This document shows positions 43,508 to 51,080 of a stretch of DNA of 64,000 nt, one piece after another. Source of the DNA: Sphingorhabdus sp. EL138 (GTDB taxonomy: Bacteria > Pseudomonadota > Alphaproteobacteria > Sphingomonadales > Sphingomonadaceae); the NCBI RefSeq assembly GCF_945862485.1, contig NZ_CAMAYF010000007.1, positions 26,573 to 90,572 on the forward strand, given 5' to 3'. A program made the position numbers and the translations under genes. How positions within the stretch are numbered: the first letter of the stretch is position 1; every line of letters starts with the position of its first letter. Below the pieces are notes generated by a model. That model had not been told where the DNA came from and did not search any database. It worked only from the letters and a program-made list of their open reading frames with translations.

Positions 43508-44389
43508 TCAGCGGGCGTTTATGAAGTTCACAACATCAGCGACAACGGGTGCCTTTTGACGGAACGGACGCGCGACGGCCATGATGATATCCGCGTGGTC
43601 CACATCAGGATAGATCTGCAGTTGCTGCTGTCCACCGAGCGCTTGAATTTTTGCCGATAGAATTTTGCTGTTACGCGGCTTTACGACAGTGTCTTTGTCG
43701 CCTGTCAGCAGCAACAGGGGCGGGGCATCCGCGCGCGCAAAAGTGATCGGTTGCGTTTCCGTCAGGTCGGGCCACTGCCCCAAGGCAATTTGTGACGATT
43801 TGGTCGTCAGCGGCAGGAAATCATAGGGTCCGGCTAGGCCAATGACCCCTTTGATCACATCTGGCGTGAGATTTTTCGCTGCCAGCCATTGCGGATCAAG
43901 CGCTGTCATCATGGCGATGTGGGCGCCCGCACTATGCCCCATGACGAAGATGCGTTCTGCATCACCATTATGCTTGGCGATATTTGCATGTACCCAAGCA
44001 ATAGCCGCTGCCGTATCCTCGACAAAGGCGGGAAAGCGGACGCGCGGTGCTTTGCGATAATCGGCAATGACCGTGACAAAACCCCGCGCGGCAAAAGCGC
44101 GGCCCAAAAAGCCGTAGCCTTCGCGTTCGCCATCACGCCAAGAGCCGCCATGGAAAAAGATCAGCACCGCAGAACCGCCAACGGCATTTGGCTTCGGCAG
44201 GTAGATATCAAGCTTTTGCCGCGCGTCATCGCCATATGCGACATTCGTCAGGGGGGCTTTGTGATACTCGGCAGGCCCAGGTGCCATCCGGTCTGCGAAA
44301 TCCAGCTTTTGCGGATCCGTCTTGCTCCAGAACCATAGACCTGAACCAACCAGCGCGAGTAGCAGTGCAATAAAATTATATTTGATCAT
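43508..44389 (-). CDS. Membrane-anchored alpha/beta hydrolase (esterase/acetylesterase-like)
   Basis: The 293-residue protein has one N-terminal membrane span (IKYNFIALLLALVGSGLWF) and an alpha/beta-hydrolase domain with IFFHGGSWRDG (HGG oxyanion motif), GHSAGAH (nucleophile Ser) and later PDVDHADI for the His. This is the BD-FAE/hormone-sensitive-lipase-like group acting on short esters or peptides. The ATG 44389 is chosen by position of the first membrane helix. Confidence 0.85.
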   Translation of the reverse strand: MIKYNFIALLLALVGSGLWFWSKTDPQKLDFADRMAPGPAEYHKAPLTNVAYGDDARQKLDIYLPKPNAVGGSAVLIFFHGGSWRDGEREGYGFLGRAFAARGFVTVIADYRKAPRVRFPAFVEDTAAAIAWVHANIAKHNGDAERIFVMGHSAGAHIAMMTALDPQWLAAKNLTPDVIKGVIGLAGPYDFLPLTTKSSQIALGQWPDLTETQPITFARADAPPLLLLTGDKDTVVKPRNSKILSAKIQALGGQQQLQIYPDVDHADIIMAVARPFRQKAPVVADVVNFINAR

Positions 44390-44426
44390 CCGCTGTATTT
44401 GCCTGTGAAAGTGCTGGCCCACAACG

Positions 44427-44458
44427 AAAAAGGCGACCCCAATGGAGCCGCCTTTTTT
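44427..44458 (-). terminator. Terminator after rplM-rpsI
   Basis: On the minus strand a GC stem (AAAAAAGGCGGC.../...GCCTTTTT) lies about 40 nt beyond the rpsI stop, with a T-run after. It can also serve the other strand, as both sides carry A/T runs. Confidence 0.8.
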
Positions 44459-44498
44459 GTGTAGGCCATAAAATTGACCCACGCATTCCTGAGTATGA

Positions 44499-44990
44499 TT
44501 AACGCTTCGAGAATTGGAAGCTCTTACGCGCCTTGGCCTTGCCGTATTTCTTACGCTCGACCACGCGGCTGTCGCGAGTCAGGAAACCTTCCGACTTCAC
44601 GGCGCTGCGCAGCATTGGCTCATATTTCGACAGTGCTTGCGCGATGCCGTGCTTTACTGCGCCGGCTTGGCCCGAAAGACCACCGCCCTTGACGGTTGCG
44701 ATAACATCATACTGACCGGTACGCTCGGTAACGCCGAACGGTTGGTTGATAACGAGACGCAGCGAAGGACGTGCAAAATAGATTTCTTGGTCGCGGCCAT
44801 TGACGACAATCTTGCCAGTGCCAGGCTTCAACCATACGCGGGCAACCGCGTCCTTGCGACGGCCAGTTGCATAAGCGCGGCCTTGCGCGTCAATTTCCTG
44901 TTCACGAATGACAGCAGCGATCTGTGCGGGTGCTTGAACGTCAGCGCCCAAGGTTTCGAGATCAGCGAGCGAAGTTGCAGTATCAGACAT
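44499..44990 (-). CDS. rpsI: 30S ribosomal protein S9
   Basis: The 163-residue S9 has the core [19 protein letters not shown] and the C-terminal [11 protein letters not shown] that reaches the decoding site. An N-terminal ~30-residue extension is common in alphaproteobacteria. The start overlaps the rplM stop by one base (TAATG). Confidence 0.97.
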   Translation of the reverse strand: MSDTATSLADLETLGADVQAPAQIAAVIREQEIDAQGRAYATGRRKDAVARVWLKPGTGKIVVNGRDQEIYFARPSLRLVINQPFGVTERTGQYDVIATVKGGGLSGQAGAVKHGIAQALSKYEPMLRSAVKSEGFLTRDSRVVERKKYGKAKARKSFQFSKR

Positions 44991-45469
44991 TATGCACCCA
45001 CCTTATTCTTGCGGTTCATGGAAGCGACGTCGAGCGTCTTTGGTTGTTGGCCGGCATGTGGATGCTCAGTGCCATTGTACAAATGCAGCGCGCGCATTTG
45101 CGCACGACCCAAAGGACCGCGGGGAACCATCCGCTCAACAGCCTTTTCAAGGACGCGCTCGGGGAATTTGCTATCCAGCACCTTGCCAGCAGTGATACCC
45201 TTGATACCGCCGATGTAACCAGTGTGGCGATAATAGACCTTGTCGGTCAATTTCTTGCCGGTGAACTTCACCTTGTCCGCATTGATGACAACAACATGGT
45301 CGCCGCAATCCACATGTGGGGTGTAGCTTGGCTTGGTCTTACCACGCAGGATGTTGGCGATAAGGCTGGCCACACGACCAACAACCAAACCTTCTGCGTC
45401 AATGAGGATCCACGATTTCTCGACGTCCTGTGGACGGATCGATTTCGTAACTCTGGATAGCGTTTTCAT
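44990..45469 (-). CDS. rplM: 50S ribosomal protein L13
   Basis: This 159-residue L13 has the segments [19 protein letters not shown] and [12 protein letters not shown], typical of the family. ATG 45469 has AAAGGTG ahead. It is first of the rplM-rpsI pair. Confidence 0.97.
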   Translation of the reverse strand: MKTLSRVTKSIRPQDVEKSWILIDAEGLVVGRVASLIANILRGKTKPSYTPHVDCGDHVVVINADKVKFTGKKLTDKVYYRHTGYIGGIKGITAGKVLDSKFPERVLEKAVERMVPRGPLGRAQMRALHLYNGTEHPHAGQQPKTLDVASMNRKNKVGA

Positions 45470-45610
45470 CGCTAATCGCACCTTTCGAAATTTTGTAGAT
45501 ATGTAGAATCATTACTGACCCACATGCGAAGCGGAGCCAATGGCGACGAAAGCCCCGTCAGTCAAGCAAAAGCAGGGGTTTTATGGCGGGTATAATAATA
45601 CCTCTTCGAA

Positions 45611-46669
45611 TTATACTGCTTCGCGTCCTAATATATGCGCGCCCCACACGGTGGATGCGACCAGCAAAGCGCCGACCGCCTGATGCGATACCGCCAGCAC
45701 GATGTTTACGCCGGTCATAACGGTCGCAATGCCCAAGATGATTTGAGCACCAAAAGTGATGTGGATGGCAATGGATGCGCTGCGAGCGCCAGTTTTCTTG
45801 ACGCGGCGCGACAGCAAGATCAAGGCAATCACCGCGACCCAAGCCCACCACCGATGAACGAAATGCGTAAGATAGGGGTCGTTCACCAAAGCATAGAAAA
45901 CGCCTTTGGCGGTATCTACACCCTCTGGATACAACCGGTCGTTCATCAAGGGCCAAGTGTTAGAAACATAACCCGCGTTCAACCCTGCGACCCACGCACC
46001 AAACAGCATCTGGACAAATAGGATCGCAAAAACCGATGCCGTAAAGAGGGTGATTTTCGCGGGCTTCGCGGATGTGTTTTTGACCAGTGCCTTTAAGTCG
46101 AGCGCGGTCCAAACCAGTCCACCAAGAATGACAAAAGCGGTGAGCAAATGGACGGCTAGGCGATAATGGCTGACGTCGGTGCGCGCCGAAAGGCCGGAAG
46201 ACACCATCCACCAACCAATCGTACCCTGAAGCCCGCCCAAGGCCAGCAACGCAAGCAAACGCGGCTTATACCCAGCTGGAATGGCTTGCTTTACCCAAAA
46301 CCATGCCAGTGGAAGTGCAAAGGCCAGGCCAATGACGCGTCCAAGCAAGCGGTGCACCCATTCCCAGAAATAGATGAATTTGAATTCGGCCATGGTCATG
46401 CCGGCGGGGCCGTTAATCTCGGTATATTCGGGGATCTGCTTATATTTATCAAATTCCGATATCCAAGCGGCCTCACTCATCGGAGGAAGCGTACCGGTAA
46501 TGGGTTTCCATTCGGTGATCGATAATCCCGATTCGGTTAGACGCGTAATCCCGCCGACAACGACCATTGCAAAGACCAAGGCAGCGACACACATGAGCCA
46601 GTTGATCAAGGCAGCAGGTCGTGCGGATTGGGTTTCGGACGCGGGATGTGGGTTGAGCGCAGTATCCAT
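45611..46669 (-). CDS. ctaA: Heme A synthase (COX15/CtaA type)
   Basis: This 352-residue protein converts heme O to heme A for cytochrome c oxidase. It has eight predicted membrane spans with heme-ligating histidines near FWEWVHRLLGRVIG, SHYRLAVHLLTAFV, FVHRWWAWVA and VSHQAVGAL, and the early GGITRLTESGLSITEWKP signature. I start at ATG 46669; a TTG at 46705 would add 12 residues. Confidence 0.94.
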   Translation of the reverse strand: MDTALNPHPASETQSARPAALINWLMCVAALVFAMVVVGGITRLTESGLSITEWKPITGTLPPMSEAAWISEFDKYKQIPEYTEINGPAGMTMAEFKFIYFWEWVHRLLGRVIGLAFALPLAWFWVKQAIPAGYKPRLLALLALGGLQGTIGWWMVSSGLSARTDVSHYRLAVHLLTAFVILGGLVWTALDLKALVKNTSAKPAKITLFTASVFAILFVQMLFGAWVAGLNAGYVSNTWPLMNDRLYPEGVDTAKGVFYALVNDPYLTHFVHRWWAWVAVIALILLSRRVKKTGARSASIAIHITFGAQIILGIATVMTGVNIVLAVSHQAVGALLVASTVWGAHILGREAV

Positions 46670-46751
46670 GCGGACTGATATGCCGCTTAATGCCGATTGT
46701 CGCAAGCAAAGGAGGTTGCAAAAATTGTTAACCCAGCTGCAATTTAACGAT

Positions 46752-46768
46752 GTAATGTTGTAACGTGC
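46752..46768. promoter_or_regulatory. Candidate Zur-box before merC-like gene
   Basis: GTAATGTTGTAACGTGC resembles Zur operator palindromes built on TGTTATAACA and flanking AAT/ATT. The left half is exact and the right half degenerate. It lies 25 nt before the MerC-like start, in the promoter zone of the gene pair that includes a Fur-family regulator. Confidence 0.5.
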
Positions 46769-46793
46769 ATCGAATCAGTGTAGTGATCGAGTC

Positions 46794-47177
46794 ATGGCAC
46801 AAGTATGGCAAAAATGGTGTTGGGACGGGCTTGGCCTGAGCATCGCCGGACTGTGCCTGTTGCATTGCCTTATCACCATGGCTTTGCTGACCATTCTTGC
46901 GTCAGCGGGCGGCGCTTTATTGAACCCCATGATTCATGAGGCCGGGCTTGTGCTCGCTATCCTCCTAGGTGTTTTAGCATTGGGCCAGGGGTTCCGTGCA
47001 CATGGCTTGTTCTTGCCCGCCTTTGTCGGCGCGCTGGGTATCGGCATGATGGGCGGCGCACTGACGCTGCCACATGGTGCTATGGAAATCGCTTGGACGG
47101 TAATTGGCGTTGTCCTTCTGGGACTTGGCCATTTGCTTAACCATCGGGCCAGAGGCGGAACTACAATCGCGCGGTGA
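46794..47177 (+). CDS. MerC-like four-span membrane protein
   Basis: This 127-residue protein has four hydrophobic segments. The first ends in the Cys-rich LCLLHCLITMALL, matching the MerC mercury-transport fold (GLxLSIxGLCLLHC). There is no merA, merR or merP nearby. Together with the metal regulator it may handle Zn or another soft metal ion. Stop overlaps the next gene GTGA. Confidence 0.85.
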   Translation: MAQVWQKWCWDGLGLSIAGLCLLHCLITMALLTILASAGGALLNPMIHEAGLVLAILLGVLALGQGFRAHGLFLPAFVGALGIGMMGGALTLPHGAMEIAWTVIGVVLLGLGHLLNHRARGGTTIAR

Positions 47178-47671
47178 TTGACCCGCCGCATGCCAGCGCC
47201 TACATCGGTATCATGGCAGCACATCACCATCATGAGCATGCAGGCGCATCGCTTGCGCAAGCCGCGGAAGCCGCGCTTGTCGAAGCTGGCGAACAATGGA
47301 CCGATATGCGGTCAGATATTTTCGCAGTGCTAGCAACCTTTGAAAAGCCTGCGTCGGCTTATGATATTGCTGACCTCGTGTCGCAAAGGCGCGGCAAACG
47401 CGTTGCCCCCAACAGCGTCTATCGTATCTTGGACCTGTTTGTGACGACGAACCTCGCGCGCCGCGTGGAAAGTGCCAATGCCTATATCGCTAACTCGCAC
47501 CCGGGATGCTTGCATGACTGCATCTTCCTGATCTGCGACAGCTGCGGCACGGCAACGCATATTGACGATGATGCACTGACCATGAGCGTGCGTGCAGCGG
47601 CTGAGCATGCTGGCTTTGCGCAAGTGCGTCCCGTCATCGAAGTGCGTGGAAAATGTGCTGATTGTGATTGA
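47174..47671 (+). CDS. zur: Fur-family regulator, Zur-like
   Basis: The 165-residue protein has an N-terminal His-rich segment (HHHHEHAG), the Fur winged-helix (ASAYDIADLVSQRRGKRVAPNSVYRIL), and the CxxC-His metal sites FLICDSCGTATHID and VRGKCADC. This is Zur/Fur family; Zur is favoured by the zinc-type HHH/Cys pattern and the candidate box upstream. Start GTG 47174 overlaps merC by GTGA; ATG 47213 (MAAHHHHEH) is an alternative and plausible. Confidence 0.82.
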   Translation: MIDPPHASAYIGIMAAHHHHEHAGASLAQAAEAALVEAGEQWTDMRSDIFAVLATFEKPASAYDIADLVSQRRGKRVAPNSVYRILDLFVTTNLARRVESANAYIANSHPGCLHDCIFLICDSCGTATHIDDDALTMSVRAAAEHAGFAQVRPVIEVRGKCADCD

Positions 47672-47725
47672 TGTAACCGCAATTACCCGTTCGACAGCCC
47701 GATAAAACACCGCTAAGCTTAAAGC

Positions 47726-49657
47726 ATGACACATTCGCCTGACACGCCGTTACTTGATACGGTTAAAGTGCCCTCGGACCTTCGCAAACTTGCAGCATCG
47801 CAGCTTCGCCAGCTTGCCGAAGAATTGCGCGCCGAAACCATTTCTGCCGTTTCGGTGACAGGCGGCCATTTGGGCGCGGGGCTCGGCGTTGTGGAATTGA
47901 CCACCGCCATCCATTATGTTTTCAACACGCCCGATGACCGGTTGGTCTGGGATGTAGGCCATCAATGCTATCCGCATAAAATCCTCACCGGGCGCCGCGA
48001 TCGCATCCGCACGATCCGCACTGGCGGGGGGCTCTCGGGCTTCACGAAGCGCAGCGAGAGCGAATATGATCCGTTCGGCGCGGCACATAGCTCAACATCG
48101 ATTTCCGCAGCTTTGGGCTTCGCTGTCGCCAACAAGATTGCTGGCAAGTCCGGCAAAGCTATTGCCGTTATTGGCGATGGGTCCATGTCTGCTGGCATGG
48201 CGTATGAGGCGATGAACAATGCGCAAGCCGCAGGAAACCGATTAGTCGTTATCCTGAACGACAATGACATGTCGATCGCGCCGCCCGTCGGAGGCCTGTC
48301 GGCTTATTTGTCACGGCTCGTGTCATCGAGCGAGTATCTGGGCCTGCGTAGCCTTGCGAGCAAGGTCGCCAAGCGCCTATCGCGCCGCATTTATTCGGCC
48401 GCATCAAAGGCCGAAGAATTCGCACGTGGTATGGCGATGGGCGGAACCTTGTTCGAAGAGCTTGGCTTTTATTATGTCGGCCCCATTGACGGCCATAATC
48501 TGGACCAGCTGATCCCAGTCCTCGAAAATGTCCGCGACAATGCCGAAGGTCCGGTGCTGATCCATGTCGTCACGCAAAAGGGCAAGGGTTATGCCCCTGC
48601 TGAAGCCGCTGCCGACAAATATCATGGCGTCGTGAAATTCGATGTCATCACCGGCAAGCAAGACAAGGGTCCCGGTGGCGGCCCGCCTGCTTATCAAAAT
48701 GTGTTTGGTGAAACGCTCGCAAAGCTTGCGGAAACTGATCCCAAAATCTGTGCCATAACCGCCGCCATGCCCGGTGGGACTGGCGTCGACAAATTCTCCG
48801 CCGCGCACCCCGAACGCTCGTTCGATGTGGGCATCGCGGAACAGCATGCCGTGACCTTCGCAGCTGGCCTCGCCGCGCAAGGCATGCGTCCCTTCTGCGC
48901 GATTTATTCGACTTTTTTGCAACGCGCTTATGACCAAGTTGTGCACGATGTCGCGATCCAGAACCTGCCCGTTCGCTTCGCTATTGACCGCGCTGGTTTG
49001 GTAGGCGCCGACGGCAGCACCCATGCTGGATCGTTCGACATTACCTATCTTGCGACGCTACCAAATATGGTCGTTATGTCGCCCGCGGATGAGGCGGAAT
49101 TGATCCATATGACCTACACCGCCGTTTTGCACGACAGCGGTCCAATCGCCTTCCGCTACCCGCGTGGAAATGGCACCGGCGTTGCCTTGCCCCAAGTGCC
49201 GCAGCAGCTCGAAATCGGCAAAGGTCGTATCGTTCGCGAAGGCAAGAAGGTCGCGATCCTGTCGCTAGGCACCCGTCTGGCCGAAGCGATGAAGGCAGCG
49301 GACACGCTGGACGCAAAGGGTCTGAGCACCACCGTTGCTGACTTGCGCTTTGCCAAGCCCCTGGACGAAAAAATGGTTCGCCACCTCATTGCCACGCATG
49401 AAGTTGTCGTAACGGTTGAAGAAGCGGCCGTTGGCGGCCTTGGCGCGCATGTGTTAACGCTGGCCAGCGACGCCGGCCTCATGGACACAGGCCTGAAAAT
49501 CCGCACGATGCGCCTACCTGATATCTTCCAAGAGCATGATAGCCCGCAGAAACAATATGACGAAGCCGGCCTCAATGCGCCACAGATCGTCGAAACTGTG
49601 TTGAAGGCGCTGCGCCACAATAGCGCCGGCGTTGAAGAAGCGAGCGTGCGCGCTTAA
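47726..49657 (+). CDS. dxs: 1-deoxy-D-xylulose-5-phosphate synthase
   Basis: This 643-residue transketolase-like TPP enzyme makes DXP, the first step of the MEP isoprenoid pathway. It shows the TPP motif [20 protein letters not shown], the His in [14 protein letters not shown], and [13 protein letters not shown]. It is of full length. It follows zur with 54 nt gap. Confidence 0.97.
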   Translation: MTHSPDTPLLDTVKVPSDLRKLAASQLRQLAEELRAETISAVSVTGGHLGAGLGVVELTTAIHYVFNTPDDRLVWDVGHQCYPHKILTGRRDRIRTIRTGGGLSGFTKRSESEYDPFGAAHSSTSISAALGFAVANKIAGKSGKAIAVIGDGSMSAGMAYEAMNNAQAAGNRLVVILNDNDMSIAPPVGGLSAYLSRLVSSSEYLGLRSLASKVAKRLSRRIYSAASKAEEFARGMAMGGTLFEELGFYYVGPIDGHNLDQLIPVLENVRDNAEGPVLIHVVTQKGKGYAPAEAAADKYHGVVKFDVITGKQDKGPGGGPPAYQNVFGETLAKLAETDPKICAITAAMPGGTGVDKFSAAHPERSFDVGIAEQHAVTFAAGLAAQGMRPFCAIYSTFLQRAYDQVVHDVAIQNLPVRFAIDRAGLVGADGSTHAGSFDITYLATLPNMVVMSPADEAELIHMTYTAVLHDSGPIAFRYPRGNGTGVALPQVPQQLEIGKGRIVREGKKVAILSLGTRLAEAMKAADTLDAKGLSTTVADLRFAKPLDEKMVRHLIATHEVVVTVEEAAVGGLGAHVLTLASDAGLMDTGLKIRTMRLPDIFQEHDSPQKQYDEAGLNAPQIVETVLKALRHNSAGVEEASVRA

Positions 49658-49675
49658 AGGCGCGCTGCTCTTAGT

Positions 49676-50104
49676 TTATAAACCCGGAATAACCGCCTGC
49701 GCGGTTTGGCCATCGCCTTCGGGCGCGGCAATGATATCGCGTGTGATGCTGCCTTTATTGACGGTAGTGGTCTGCGGATCACCAACCGATGAGCGGATGC
49801 CCAATTCGGACGTGCCCGACGTCGTCGAAATCGCACGTTCAGCGGCGGAGCGCGTGGCGGTGCCGCCGAATAAAGTCTCCAGCATCTGTTCCTGACCGGA
49901 TTCGGCGGGGCGAATGGCGGAGGCCACCGTCGGCTCAAGCGCAAAATCGGGCGGAACTACCAATGGCGCAGCGCGGCCAACCGAGGGGGCAGCGGCCTGA
50001 TCGCCACCTAATATGCTCCCCATCGACCCACAACCCGACAGCATAGGAAGCGTCATCATCGCAACGGCAAAAAGGACAGGTTTGGTGTTCATATTTATAT
50101 CCAT
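49676..50104 (-). CDS. DUF3035-like lipoprotein (second of a tandem pair)
   Basis: This 142-residue protein has a lipobox (PMLSGCGS), a Pro-rich VVPPDFALEP and the short motif QMLETLFGG. It shares this layout with the upstream 85-residue lipoprotein. Start at 50104 or 50092 (MNTKPV). The family's usual members lie after lspA, as here. Function is unknown. Confidence 0.72.
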   Translation of the reverse strand: MDINMNTKPVLFAVAMMTLPMLSGCGSMGSILGGDQAAAPSVGRAAPLVVPPDFALEPTVASAIRPAESGQEQMLETLFGGTATRSAAERAISTTSGTSELGIRSSVGDPQTTTVNKGSITRDIIAAPEGDGQTAQAVIPGL

Positions 50105-50115
50105 TTCAGGCCGAG

Positions 50116-50373
50116 TTATGGGCGGGGAGCAGTCGCAGGCGCAGCACCGCCAAACATGGCTTCCAAAACCTGCTGCTTAGTATCGCCATCCTGCGGACGC
50201 GGCGCGTTAGGGGTCGGCGCTGGCAAAGTGAAGGTCTTGGGAACTTCGATTGGTTTTGACCGGCTCACCGCGAATTCATCGGGCCGCTCACGGTCATAGA
50301 TGCTGGTCGTACCGCATCCAGCAAGCACAAGTAAAGCAACTGACGCCGCCGCTAAGATAGATATCCGCTTCAT
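50116..50373 (-). CDS. DUF3035-like lipoprotein (first of a tandem pair)
   Basis: The 85-residue product has a lipobox (LLVLAGCGTT, Cys~20) and the DUF3035 signature ERPDEFAVSRSKPIEVPKTF, then LPAPTPNAPRPQDGD and QQVLEAMFGG. It starts at 50373, overlapping the lspA stop (ATGA), so its lipoprotein signal is encoded next to the peptidase that cleaves it. Confidence 0.8.
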   Translation of the reverse strand: MKRISILAAASVALLVLAGCGTTSIYDRERPDEFAVSRSKPIEVPKTFTLPAPTPNAPRPQDGDTKQQVLEAMFGGAAPATAPRP

Positions 50374-50918
50374 GACTTCTCCACTATGTCGGCATTACTT
50401 GCAGATTCCTGAACATCAGGGCCGCGACCGGTTTCCTTGTCACCTATCAGGAACGCGCGGGCAAGCAATATCAATACGCCCATACTGATGCAGGCGTCGG
50501 CCAGATTGAATATGTAAAAGGGTCGGAATGCCCCAAAATGCAGATCGGCATAATCCACAACATAGCCATAACGCGCCCGATCAACGATGTTTCCAAGTGC
50601 ACCACCGAAGACCAATGACAAAGCCAGCACATCGCCGCGCAATTTCTCACGCCACATCCACACCCCTACGCCCGCTGCAATTACTGAAGTCAGCGCAACC
50701 AGCGCCCAACGTTCGCCGTCACTATCCGCGGTTAGGAAACTCATCGAGACGCCCCGATTTTCGGCGTAGCGTAGGTCAAAAAACGACACGATGTGAATGA
50801 CGCCGCGCTCTTTCAACTGCAACGGCCCGAGCATCGCGAATTTCACCATCTGATCGGCGATAAACACAAGACTCGCGAGCATGAGGCCCTGAAGGCGGAA
50901 TTTGGGATTTGGGATCAT
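50370..50918 (-). CDS. lspA: Lipoprotein signal peptidase
   Basis: The 182-residue enzyme removes signal peptides from prolipoproteins after lipid attachment. Family motifs: NRGVSMSF, FGGALGNIVDRARYGYVVDY and FNLADACISMG, with the two catalytic Asp residues. Four membrane spans. It overlaps the downstream lipoprotein gene (ATGA). Confidence 0.95.
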   Translation of the reverse strand: MIPNPKFRLQGLMLASLVFIADQMVKFAMLGPLQLKERGVIHIVSFFDLRYAENRGVSMSFLTADSDGERWALVALTSVIAAGVGVWMWREKLRGDVLALSLVFGGALGNIVDRARYGYVVDYADLHFGAFRPFYIFNLADACISMGVLILLARAFLIGDKETGRGPDVQESASNADIVEKS

Positions 50919-50971
50919 GAGCGCGTCCTAACGCACCAAAGCTGCATCGTCACTACCAAACCCCCCAAATC

Positions 50972-51060
50972 GTCACCCTGAACTTGTTTCAGGGTCCATT
51001 TATCAGCCGCAAGCGGCGGTTTGTTGGGCACGATGGATCCTGAAACAAGTTCAGGATGAC
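50972..51060. repeat. Paired palindromic repeat (copy 2)
   Basis: Units ACCCTGAA-CTTGT-TTCAGGGT (50975-50995) and ATCCTGAA-ACAAG-TTCAGGAT (51037-51057) face each other, bounded by GTC and GAC. Same design as the copy at 22806-22893 with different but complementary stem bases. It lies between lspA and ileS. Confidence 0.85.
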
Positions 51061-51080
51061 GGGCGTGTGTAGAGGCAGTT

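Noticed and set aside
46794..47177. Mercury-resistance operon
   Set aside because: No merA, merP, merT or merR nearby; only a MerC-fold protein.
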